NCBI GenBank assembly: GCA_029557215.1 | Contig: JAKPQQ010000126.1 | Location: 1 to 45,443 of the forward strand | Reading direction: 5' to 3' | DNA from: Fibrobacterota bacterium | GTDB taxonomy: Bacteria; Fibrobacterota; Fibrobacteria; UBA5070 | Length of the DNA stretch: 45,443 nucleotides | Shown here: positions 15,162-22,981 of the stretch, in pieces | How positions within the stretch are numbered: the first letter of the stretch is position 1 | How the letters are laid out: each line of letters opens with the position of its first letter | Translations under genes and position numbers: made by a program | The notes under the pieces: generated by a model | The model's input: only the letters and a program-made list of their open reading frames with translations | What the model was told of the DNA's origin: nothing | Database searches by the model: none

Positions 15162-16409
15162 ATGCAAGCGCAAAGCCAAACGATCGAGCACGAATACGAC
15201 GTGGTGGTGGTCGGAGCCGGCCCAGCCGGTTGCACCGCCGCCGTCTACGCCTCCCAGCTGGGCCTCAAGACCATCCTCCTGGAGGCTCGGTCGGTCCCCA
15301 AGGACAAGATCTGCGGCGACGCGGTCGCGGGCAAGTGCATCCCCATCCTCAAGGAACTGGGACTGCTGGAGAAGGTGAAGAACGGCCCGCACGGCTACTC
15401 CACCGGGGTGATCTTCAGCTCGCCCAACGGGGACATCGTGAACATCACGTTCAATCCGCCCGGCGCCAAGCAGAAGACCGACGGCTACGTGGTGCGCCGC
15501 AAGGTGTTCGACGAATACCTCTACCGCCGGGTGGAGGAAAGCGACGCCCGCACGCGCCTGCAGTTCAAGGTCTCTGGTCTGGTGACGGAAAACGGCAAGG
15601 TGGTCGGAGTCAAGGGGACCGGCTACGGATCGGGGACCGAAGAGACCTACCGGGCCAAGGTGGTGATCGGATGCGACGGCTACCGCTCCGTCGTGGCCCG
15701 CGAACTGGGCGTCTTCGAGCGCGACCCCGACCACTACGTGCTGGCGCTGCGCCAGTACTGGGAAGGCGTGTCGGGCTTGAGCGAGGCGATCGAGGTCCAT
15801 TTCGTGGACGACATCATCCCCGGCTACTTCTGGATCTTCCCGCTGGAAGACGGCAAGGCCAACGTGGGCCTGGGCATGATGGAGCGCGACATCAAGGAAC
15901 GGAACGTCGACCTGCGCGAACTCATGGCCAAGGCCATCGCCAATCCCCTGTTCAAGGAGCGCTTCGCGACGGGCAAGCCGCTGGAACGTCCTGTCCAGTG
16001 GGACCTTCCGCTGGGCTCCAAGCGCCGCAAGATGTACGGGAACGGCTGGATGCTCGCCGGCGACGCCGCGGGACTGATCGACCCCTTCACCGGCGAAGGC
16101 GTGGGCGAGGCCATGCACTCGGGCAAGATGGCCGCGCACGCCGCAAAGGAAGCCATCGACGCGCAGGACGTCTCGGAAGCGTTCCTGAAGCGCTACGACG
16201 ACAGATTCTGGGAATACCTGGGCCCCGAGCTCATGCTCTCGCACAAGCTCCAGAAGATCGGCCGCAGGAAGTGGCTCCTCAACTGGGTCCTGGGCAAGGC
16301 CGCCCGCTCCCCCTACGTCCGCGAACAGATCTCGGGCATGCTCGCCAATGTGATCCCGAAAAAGACCTTGGCGTCACCGCTGTTCTATCTGAAGCTCCTC
16401 TTCGGCTGA
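15162..16409 (+). CDS. Geranylgeranyl reductase family FAD-dependent oxidoreductase
   Basis: The 415-residue flavoprotein belongs to the p-hydroxybenzoate hydroxylase-like geranylgeranyl reductase family, which reduces isoprenoid or other lipid double bonds. It starts with an FAD Rossmann motif (DVVVVGAGPAGCTAA, about residues 13-27). KICGDAVAGK follows, matching the family's KxCGxG-type segment, then VIGCDGYRSVVAREL and the second FAD motif WMLAGDAAGLIDPFTGEGVG. Its C-terminal ASPLFYLKLLFG is the sequence repeated twice more downstream of the stop codon (see the tandem repeat). With the lipid-modifying cfa and FAD oxidase genes that follow, the substrate could be an unsaturated lipid or quinone side chain; this is inference. 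Confidence 0.85.
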   Translation: MQAQSQTIEHEYDVVVVGAGPAGCTAAVYASQLGLKTILLEARSVPKDKICGDAVAGKCIPILKELGLLEKVKNGPHGYSTGVIFSSPNGDIVNITFNPPGAKQKTDGYVVRRKVFDEYLYRRVEESDARTRLQFKVSGLVTENGKVVGVKGTGYGSGTEETYRAKVVIGCDGYRSVVARELGVFERDPDHYVLALRQYWEGVSGLSEAIEVHFVDDIIPGYFWIFPLEDGKANVGLGMMERDIKERNVDLRELMAKAIANPLFKERFATGKPLERPVQWDLPLGSKRRKMYGNGWMLAGDAAGLIDPFTGEGVGEAMHSGKMAAHAAKEAIDAQDVSEAFLKRYDDRFWEYLGPELMLSHKLQKIGRRKWLLNWVLGKAARSPYVREQISGMLANVIPKKTLASPLFYLKLLFG

Positions 16410-16449
16410 TCCAACAGATTCCGTCCATCCGGATCACCGCTGACTCACC

Positions 16450-16468
16450 CCCTCCCTGACAGGGAGGG
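16450..16468. repeat. REP-like hairpin, copy 1
   Basis: CCCTCCCT-GAC-AGGGAGGG forms an 8-bp perfect stem with a 3-nt loop, followed by ccggggtgggggatg. The second copy at 16603-16621 is nearly identical. It lies just after the reductase stop codon and may also terminate transcription or protect the mRNA end. Confidence 0.75.
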
Positions 16469-16602
16469 CCGGGGTGGGGGATGTTCCAGGCATCGCCAAC
16501 GTGATCCCGAAGAAGACGTCGGCTTCACCACTGTTCTCTCTGAAATTGCTGTTCGGGTAATTCGAGCCGCCAAGGGCAGTGGGGATCACCTTCTGACCAA
16601 CT

Positions 16603-16621
16603 CCCTCCCTGATAGGGAGGG
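16603..16621. repeat. REP-like hairpin, copy 2
   Basis: CCCTCCCT-GAT-AGGGAGGG forms an 8-bp stem followed by ttggggtgggggatg. It shares stem and flank with copy 1, so the hairpin was duplicated together with the gene 3' end. Confidence 0.75.
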
Positions 16622-16767
16622 TTGGGGTGGGGGATGCTCTGGGCATCACCGCTGTTCTATCTGAAATTGCTGTTCGGCTGTTCCGCCCCCCCGGTCGAGT
16701 GCAGGTCGGAGCGAAGAAATGCGGGCGTGGCGAAACCGATACACGGGACGCCGGTATCCGATTTTTC

Positions 16768-16795
16768 TATCCTCCTGTTCCGATCGCAATCAGGA
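16768..16795 (+). promoter_or_regulatory. Likely -10 box and Shine-Dalgarno of the cfa gene
   Basis: TATCCT at 16768-16773 is a plausible -10 element after a short T-run. AGGAG at about 16791-16795 lies 7 nt before GTG 16803 and decides the start codon of the cyclopropane synthase homologue. No convincing -35 is visible. Confidence 0.45.
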
Positions 16796-16802
16796 GTTCG
16801 CT

Positions 16803-17924
16803 GTGAAGAAGCCGCTAAAGGATTGGTTTTCCGACCTTCTCGCCCAGGTCGACATCCGCATGGACGGATCCCGTCCGTGGGACATCAAGGTGCTCGACGA
16901 GCGCGCGTTGGACCGGATCATGGCCACCGGCACGTTGGGATTGGGCGAATCCTACGTGGAAGGCCAATGGGAGTGCGAAGCGCTCGACCAGTTCTTCGAC
17001 AAGATGCTGTGGTCCAGGCTGCACCGGAAGGTCCAGGTCGATCCGTCGCTCCTGATCCAGTTCCTGAAGTCGCGCGTCCTGAACATGCAGAACCGCGCAC
17101 GCTCCAAGAAGGTCGCCGAGATGCACTACGATCTCGGGAACGCCTTCTACGAGACGATGCTCGATCCGTACATGCAGTACACCTGCGGCTACTGGAGCGG
17201 CGGCGCCACCAACCTGGACGACGCCCAGGAAGCCAAGCTCGACCTGGTCTGCCGGAAACTGGACCTGCGACCCGGCGAAAAGGTGCTGGAACTGGGCTGC
17301 GGTTGGGGCGGCTTCGCGCGCTTCGCGGCCGAGCGCTACGGCGTGCACGTGACGGGCTACAACATCTCCAAGGAGCAGGTCGCCTGGGCCCGCGAGAAGT
17401 GCAAGGACCTGGCCGTGGACATCCGGCTTTCCGACTACCGCGACGCGGAAGGCACCTACGACAAGGTCGTGTCGATCGGCATGTGCGAGCACGTGGGCTG
17501 GAAGAACCTCCGCCCGTTCGTGAAGCTCGCGGCCGACCGCCTGAAGCCGGAAGGGATGTTCCTGCTGCACACGATCGGCGGATTCCGTCCCAACCACGAG
17601 AACGAACCCTGGATCGACAAGTACATCTTCCCGGGATCGTTCCTGCCCTCCCCGGGGCAGCTGGCCAACGGGTTCGACGGCCTGTTCATGCTCGAAGACT
17701 GGCACAACATCGGCCCCGACTACGACAAGACCCTGATGGCCTGGAACGAGAACTTCGAGAAGGCCTGGCCACGCTTCGAATCGCAGTATGGCGACAATTT
17801 CCGTCGCATGTGGCGCTACTACCTGCTGTTCTGCGCGGGGACCTTCCGCAGCCGCTACAACCACCTCTACCAGATCGTCCTTTCCAAGAAAGGCGTGCGC
17901 GGCGGCTGGAAGACCGTCCGATGA
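16803..17924 (+). CDS. Cyclopropane-fatty-acyl-phospholipid synthase family SAM methyltransferase (possible TmsB-type)
   Basis: The 373-residue enzyme is close in length and sequence to E. coli Cfa (382). It carries GTLGLGESYVEGQWEC, HYDLGNAFYETMLDPYMQY, the SAM-binding motif VLELGCGWGG (161-170), SIGMCEHVGWKN with the conserved Cys/Glu/His, and LLHTIGGF. It uses SAM to methylenate or methylate the double bond of phospholipid acyl chains at the membrane. The GTG start is supported by AGGAG 7 nt upstream and matches the family N-terminus; an upstream ATG would add unrelated sequence. The stop overlaps the next gene (ATGA, 17921-17924). The coupling to an FAD oxidoreductase suggests a 10-methyl rather than cyclopropane product. 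Confidence 0.93.
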   Translation: MKKPLKDWFSDLLAQVDIRMDGSRPWDIKVLDERALDRIMATGTLGLGESYVEGQWECEALDQFFDKMLWSRLHRKVQVDPSLLIQFLKSRVLNMQNRARSKKVAEMHYDLGNAFYETMLDPYMQYTCGYWSGGATNLDDAQEAKLDLVCRKLDLRPGEKVLELGCGWGGFARFAAERYGVHVTGYNISKEQVAWAREKCKDLAVDIRLSDYRDAEGTYDKVVSIGMCEHVGWKNLRPFVKLAADRLKPEGMFLLHTIGGFRPNHENEPWIDKYIFPGSFLPSPGQLANGFDGLFMLEDWHNIGPDYDKTLMAWNENFEKAWPRFESQYGDNFRRMWRYYLLFCAGTFRSRYNHLYQIVLSKKGVRGGWKTVR

Positions 17925-19318
17925 GCTCCGACGACCGCCTGTTCCGCTCCCGCGCCGAGCACGACGCGGCGGTCGCGCGCCTGGTGGAGACCGTGAAGAA
18001 CCGCGGCGGCAGGCAGCTGCGGCTGGGAAAGAAGACGTCCAACCTGTTCCGCCAGCGAGAAGCGCACAAGGGCGGACGCCTGGAGGTCGACGGACTCGAC
18101 AAGACGATTTCCGTCACCGCCGACGGGTGGGCGGAAGTCCAGGGCATGGCCACCTTCGAGGACTTCGCCGACGCCTGCCTGGTCCACGGGTTCGTGCCCC
18201 CGGTGGTGCCCGAACTCAAGACCATCACGATCGGCGGCGCCGCCACCGGGATCGGGATCGAATCGTCGTCGTTCCGGCGCGGCTTCGTTCACGAAACCGT
18301 CGCGGAAATGGACATCCTCTGCGGCGACGGCGTGGTGCGCACCTGCACCCCGGACGGCCCGCACGCCGACCTGTTCCACGCGTTCCCCAACTCGTACGGC
18401 ACCCTGGGCTACGCGCTGCGGCTCAAGGTCAAGCTCGACAAGACGTGTCGCAACGTGAAGCTCGCCTACGACACTTTCCGCGAGCCCGAGCCCTTCCTGC
18501 AAGCCGTCGAGGCCGCCTGCCGCGAAGGGATCGACAACCCCGGAACCGGCCCCGACTACGTCGAGGGCGTGGCCTTCGGGCCCGAACACTACGTGCTGTC
18601 GCGCGGCTGGCGCACCGACGAGACAGGCCCCGCCTCCGACATCGCGGGGCCTGTCCCCTACTTCAAGACGCTGCGCACCAAGACCACCGACCTGCTGACC
18701 GCCCGCGACCATCTGTGGCGCTGGGACGCCGACTGGTTCTGGTGCTCGCGTCCGCTGGGTTTCCAGAAACCCTTGATCCGGAAATTGGCGGGGCGCAAGC
18801 GCCTGCGCTCCACCACCTACTGGGCGATCTACCAGTTCGTGCGCCGCCACAAGCTGGTGGAGCGGTTCGACCGGCTCCAGAAGCTCCTTGGTCGCAAGCC
18901 CCGCCTGGAGGAACCCATGGTCCAGGACGTGGAGATCCCGTTCGGGAATTGCCAGGCCTACCTGGAATTCCACTGGAAGAACCTGGACATCCGCCCGATG
19001 TGGATCTGCCCGGTGCTCCCGCTGCCCTCGCCCCGACCCTGGACGCTCTACGACATGCCGCGCGAGCTGCACCTGAACTTCGGGTTCTGGTCCACGGTGG
19101 ACACCCGCGAGGACCTGGCTCCCGACCACTTCAACCGCCTCCTGGAACGCGAGGTGGTGCGGTTGGGCGGGCACAAGTCGCTGTACTCCACCGTCTTCTT
19201 CGAGGAAGACGAATTCTGGCAGATCTACGACGGTCCCTCGTACCGCGGGCTCAAGGCGAAATACGACCCCCAGGACGCCCTGCCCGACCTGTACCAGAAA
19301 GCCGTCAAGAGCCGCTGA
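17921..19318 (+). CDS. FAD-binding oxidoreductase, possible partner of the methyltransferase (TmsA-like)
   Basis: The 465-residue protein has a VAO/GlcD-type FAD domain. Its N-terminal segments are RQLRLGKKTSNLFRQRE and ISVTADGWAEVQGMATFEDF. The cofactor-binding core follows with VPPVVPELKTITIGGAATGI, then ESSSFRRGFVHETVAEMDIL and FPNSYGTLGYALRL. The C-terminal part resembles the DWF1/DHCR24-like oxidoreductases. In actinobacteria, homologues (TmsA/BfaA) reduce the 10-methylene intermediate made by a Cfa-like methyltransferase to give 10-methyl fatty acids. The ATGA overlap with cfa supports a joint pathway. I infer the same reaction here; the alternative is a general flavin oxidase. Confidence 0.8.
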   Translation: MSSDDRLFRSRAEHDAAVARLVETVKNRGGRQLRLGKKTSNLFRQREAHKGGRLEVDGLDKTISVTADGWAEVQGMATFEDFADACLVHGFVPPVVPELKTITIGGAATGIGIESSSFRRGFVHETVAEMDILCGDGVVRTCTPDGPHADLFHAFPNSYGTLGYALRLKVKLDKTCRNVKLAYDTFREPEPFLQAVEAACREGIDNPGTGPDYVEGVAFGPEHYVLSRGWRTDETGPASDIAGPVPYFKTLRTKTTDLLTARDHLWRWDADWFWCSRPLGFQKPLIRKLAGRKRLRSTTYWAIYQFVRRHKLVERFDRLQKLLGRKPRLEEPMVQDVEIPFGNCQAYLEFHWKNLDIRPMWICPVLPLPSPRPWTLYDMPRELHLNFGFWSTVDTREDLAPDHFNRLLEREVVRLGGHKSLYSTVFFEEDEFWQIYDGPSYRGLKAKYDPQDALPDLYQKAVKSR

Positions 19319-19393
19319 CCGCCAGCAAGGTCGGCGCCCTCCCGGAACCACCCGGTCCATCCGGAGGACCTCGCGGGTGTGTACCTTCTCGGC

Positions 19394-22300
19394 ATGTTCG
19401 AACGCATTGGATTCTCGAGTCTTCTGGGCCCCGCCGTTCTGTCCGCCGCCTTGGCCGCCGCCTCGGCGACTTCCGCATCGCCCACCCGACTGCTCTCGGG
19501 CATGCCTCCGGCACGGGACCGCGTCCTGATCCCGACGGGCGACGGCATCGCCGGCTTCGCGTCGCGGATGGCCCCCAAGAGCCCCGATACGCTCGAAGTC
19601 CACGCGTTCCTGGTCGAATACCTGCTGGAAAAACCGGACAATTCGGCGACCACCGGCAACGGCACGTTCGGGTCCGATTCTTCCACCCGCACGCACCTGG
19701 AATCGTGGCGGGCCCGTCGCGATTCCACCAGGCTCCACTACCTGAAACTGTTCCAGGGCGTGTCGGAGTACTGGCGCACGGCATCGGGAGGCAAGCTCGA
19801 GGTGGAGTTCCGCGTGTTCCCCGAGCAGCAGGGAGCGAAACCCTACACGCTGCCCCGGACGATCGGACAGTACAGCCCCGTCGGACCGGCCAAGAACCAG
19901 TCCCGCGCCTCCTTCGACAGCATCTACGTGGTCCGGATCATGGAGATGGTCGCCGACGCCGCGCGTCTGGCCGCCGCCGACCCCAAGGGGCCGTTTTCCG
20001 TCGCCCTGCCCACCACGCCCACCCGCAATCGCGCCTACATGATGATCCACGCCGGAGCCAGCCGTTCTTCCGACGGCGGCGAAGGCGGAGCCGGTTCGGC
20101 GAACACGGCCGCCGACATCGGGGACTTCACCGTGGGCCCCGCCGACCACGTCTACCTGGGCATCCGCAAGCTCGTGCGCGATTCGGCCTACCTCAAAGAC
20201 ACCCTGGGGGTCGTGCTGGACACGACCAAGGCCAGCTCGGGCGCGTCCACGATCGACACGCTGAAGAACCTCCTGGTGATGTCGGAGACCGCCACGCAGG
20301 ACGGCATGAACTGGGGCTTGCGAGGCACCGCGGCCAACCTCGTGGGACGGGCGCTGGGGCTACCCGACCTCTACGACACCTGGCGCGGCATGAGCGTGAT
20401 GGGACAGTTCTGCGTGATGGATTGGGCGGGCTCCTACCTTGGACGGAATTCGACGCCGGCGTTGCCTTCCGCCTGGCCTCGCCTGTTCATGGGCTGGGCG
20501 ACCCCGATCGTGGCCACGCCGTCGACGGCGACGCGCATCCGGCTTCCCGCCGTGCGCCCCGGCCACGACACCGTGCTCGTGGTCAGGATCAACGACGGCG
20601 AATACCTGCTGGTCGAAAACCGTCAAAGGACCGATTTCAGCGGGGACGTGTGGGTCAAGACCGGGACCCTGGGGAACGACTCCACGACCTGGAGAACCAC
20701 CCCCGATTCGCTCGACAAATTCCTGAAGGATTCGACCAAGACCCGCGGCTACGTGCTCGGTTCGTCGCCGGACGCGGGACTCCCCGGATCGGGACTGCTC
20801 GTATGGCACGTGAACGAATGGCTGCTGCGCGAACTCGTGCGTTCCGGCGCTCCGAACTCGTACCTGGGCGACACGCTTTCCGACCGCTACAAGGGGATCA
20901 CCCTGGTGCAGGCCAGCGGGAAGCAGACCTTGGGACGCGTGTTCCAAGGCATCACCGGGCAGAGCGCCTCCGACGTAGGGTCGGGCAGCGACATCCTGCC
21001 CCACATCCGACGTCGCACCTCAGGGATGGATACCATCACGGCCATCGGCCCCGAGGGCTACGCGTCCACGGGAAGCCTACTGGGTGGACGATCTTTGGTG
21101 ACGCTTCGCTCGCCCTGGCCAACCGTTGATTCACTCCCCCAAAAAGGCACGTCCAGCCTGGAAGGCGACAGCGTCTGGACCCCCGGCGCCGCGGCACTCA
21201 TCGTCGAGCTGGACTGGGGCGCCTTGCGGAAGTCGTCCGACGCGTTCCCCGTGCGCACCGTCCCCGCCTGGGGCGACCAGGCCATGGTTCCGGGTCCTGC
21301 CTCGCTGCCAAGATCCGTCTGGATCCTGGACACCACCGGGCGCGCCCAACTGTACGATTCCACCGGCGCCCACTGGTTTTCGGCCAAGGACACGGTCCGG
21401 ATCGTGGCGGGTTGGGATTCCACCCCCACCGCCTTCCAGAATCGCCCCCAACTCGACACCATCCTTGTCCCTCTGGCGAAGATCGGTTCGAACATGGGCA
21501 GACCCGCGCAATCGGCCGTCGGCGCCGACACGCTCGCGGTGCGCGACGCCGAGCGCATGGTTCGTTTCAAGTGGCCTGCTCCCGATGCGTTCCTGTCCGC
21601 CAACCGCGACAGCGCGCGATTCCTGGACACGACCCTCGACGGCAGGTTCACCGCCGGGCCCGTCTTCGCGGCCGGAGCCTTCTGGATCGGCGACTCGACA
21701 GGCGGGCTCTTCGCCGTCGGATCCAAAGGGATCGTGCGGTCGATCTCCACGAAGCTTTCGTCCCTGCAATCGATCTGCGCCACCGTCCAGGGCGGCAAAC
21801 CCGCGCTCGCGGCGGTCGACTCCAACGGCACGGCCGGGGTGGTCGACCTCTCCTCGGGCGAAACCACCCGCTTGGAATCCGCGTCCCTCGAACGCGCCCC
21901 CGGGGAATCGTTCCAGGTGCTCTCTACGGATTTCGATCGCGACGGCAGCGCCGACATCGCCGTGATCGGATCGTTCGGACACGCGATCCTCTGGTCGGGC
22001 GCCAGCCGTGCCGCGTTCGCGGGCTGGCCGCGCCACTTCCCGCGCGGCGCGGGGAGCGTGGGAGAACCCGGATCCGCGGCGCTGGGCGACATGAACGCCG
22101 ACGGCCGTCCCGAACTCGTGTTCGGCGGAACCGACCGGATCTACGCCGTGGAGGCCTCGGGAGTCCCGCTGCAGGGATGGCCCGCCCGGATCGTGGCGAC
22201 CGAATCCATCGGACAATCCACCGCCTCGCGTCCCTACCCTTCGGGGATCCTGGGAAGCTCTCCTCTGGTGGCGAACCTGGACGCCAACGGCGCGTTGGAA

Positions 22301-22936
22301 GTCCTCGCGGGAACGTCCAACGGACAGATCCAGGCATGGACAGGAACCGGCAAGGTGTTCGGCGGCACGGCATTGGCCAAGACCTCGGGCTCGGGCGTGG
22401 CCCCCTCCTACGAACAGACGCGCTGGCCGCTGGCCGCCGGCGGACAGGTCCTGGATTCCACGCGTCCTCCGTACCTGCCCCTCGCGTTCGTCTCGGGCAA
22501 GGCCGACAAGCTGCTGGCGCTGTCGTCGCTGTCTTCGGTCGACGGATTCGTGGTTTCCGGCGGATCGGCCCCGTGGCCGGTCGCCCTGGGCAACGCCGCC
22601 CGGACCGGATACCTGCCCGATTCGCTGCTGGGAGCGGTTGTCGCGCGCAGGACGGGCATTTCCGACTTCCACCTGTTCCCCAGCCCGGTGCGCAAAGGCT
22701 CGGCCACGTTCCGGTACGAACTGGGCAAGGACGCTTCCAGCGCCCGGCTCACGGTCTACGACCAGACCGGCTTCCAGATCCTGGACCGCAGCGACCTGCC
22801 GGGCCGCATTGGAAGACAGGATGTGGTTCTGAGAAGCCTGCAGTGGGGAACCGGCGTCTATGCCGCCCGCCTGGAAATCAAGTGGGCCGGTGGCGGATCC
22901 GACGAAGCCTGGGTGCGGTTCGGCGTGATCCGCTGA
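19394..22936 (+). CDS. Large secreted M6-peptidase-like protein with inactivated active site, FG-GAP repeats and FlgD-like C-terminus
   Basis: The 1180-residue product has a signal peptide (MFERIGFSSLLGPAVLSAAL, cleavage after an Ala-rich stretch). The region GRALGLPDLYDT, MGQFCVMDWAG and SAWPRLFMGWATPI follows the pattern of M6 (immune inhibitor A-like) metallopeptidases (HExxHxLGLPDLYD, DLM.GG, SAWxKxxLGW). The zinc motif is replaced by NLVGR at residues 315-319. Calcium-binding FG-GAP/VCBS motifs DFDRDGSADIAVIG (846), DMNADGRPELVFGG (899) and NLDANGALEVLAG (961) suggest a beta-propeller. The last 90 residues (FPSPVRKGSATFRYEL and following) look like a FlgD-type Ig domain or sorting signal. 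TACCTT 6 nt upstream favours the ATG at 19394, although a GTG at 19379 has GGAGGA 10 nt upstream. Probably an extracellular binding or structural protein. Confidence 0.75.
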   Translation: MFERIGFSSLLGPAVLSAALAAASATSASPTRLLSGMPPARDRVLIPTGDGIAGFASRMAPKSPDTLEVHAFLVEYLLEKPDNSATTGNGTFGSDSSTRTHLESWRARRDSTRLHYLKLFQGVSEYWRTASGGKLEVEFRVFPEQQGAKPYTLPRTIGQYSPVGPAKNQSRASFDSIYVVRIMEMVADAARLAAADPKGPFSVALPTTPTRNRAYMMIHAGASRSSDGGEGGAGSANTAADIGDFTVGPADHVYLGIRKLVRDSAYLKDTLGVVLDTTKASSGASTIDTLKNLLVMSETATQDGMNWGLRGTAANLVGRALGLPDLYDTWRGMSVMGQFCVMDWAGSYLGRNSTPALPSAWPRLFMGWATPIVATPSTATRIRLPAVRPGHDTVLVVRINDGEYLLVENRQRTDFSGDVWVKTGTLGNDSTTWRTTPDSLDKFLKDSTKTRGYVLGSSPDAGLPGSGLLVWHVNEWLLRELVRSGAPNSYLGDTLSDRYKGITLVQASGKQTLGRVFQGITGQSASDVGSGSDILPHIRRRTSGMDTITAIGPEGYASTGSLLGGRSLVTLRSPWPTVDSLPQKGTSSLEGDSVWTPGAAALIVELDWGALRKSSDAFPVRTVPAWGDQAMVPGPASLPRSVWILDTTGRAQLYDSTGAHWFSAKDTVRIVAGWDSTPTAFQNRPQLDTILVPLAKIGSNMGRPAQSAVGADTLAVRDAERMVRFKWPAPDAFLSANRDSARFLDTTLDGRFTAGPVFAAGAFWIGDSTGGLFAVGSKGIVRSISTKLSSLQSICATVQGGKPALAAVDSNGTAGVVDLSSGETTRLESASLERAPGESFQVLSTDFDRDGSADIAVIGSFGHAILWSGASRAAFAGWPRHFPRGAGSVGEPGSAALGDMNADGRPELVFGGTDRIYAVEASGVPLQGWPARIVATESIGQSTASRPYPSGILGSSPLVANLDANGALEVLAGTSNGQIQAWTGTGKVFGGTALAKTSGSGVAPSYEQTRWPLAAGGQVLDSTRPPYLPLAFVSGKADKLLALSSLSSVDGFVVSGGSAPWPVALGNAARTGYLPDSLLGAVVARRTGISDFHLFPSPVRKGSATFRYELGKDASSARLTVYDQTGFQILDRSDLPGRIGRQDVVLRSLQWGTGVYAARLEIKWAGGGSDEAWVRFGVIR

Positions 22937-22942
22937 CGGCAT

Positions 22943-22968
22943 CGCTCCCCGGAATGCCACGGGGAGCG
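22943..22968. terminator. Bidirectional terminator hairpin between convergent genes
   Basis: CGCTCCCCG-GAATGCCA-CGGGGAGCG is a perfect 9-bp stem with 8-nt loop, located between the stop codons at 22936 (plus) and 22982 (minus). There is no T-run, so it may act by stalling or as an mRNA end-stabilising hairpin. Confidence 0.65.
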
Positions 22969-22981
22969 GCTGCCCGCTCGG

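Larger units (their letters stand above)
16335..16680 (+). repeat. Tandem repeat (about 154 bp) duplicating the 3' end of the reductase gene
   Basis: Three units start with ggcat at 16335 (inside the gene), 16489 and 16642, giving periods of 154 and 153 bp. Unit 2 still encodes a recognisable copy of the reductase C-terminus (NVIPKKTSASPLFSLKLLFG plus stop). Unit 3 has lost the middle but keeps SPLFYLKLLFG. Each of the two gaps carries a REP-like hairpin. The differences are mostly silent or conservative between copies. The stretch 16410-16802 otherwise contains no gene apart from the cfa leader. Confidence 0.9.

Noticed and set aside
16335..16680. CRISPR array suggested by direct repeats
   Set aside because: Only about two and a half units of 154 bp that copy a coding 3' end; no short repeats with unique spacers.
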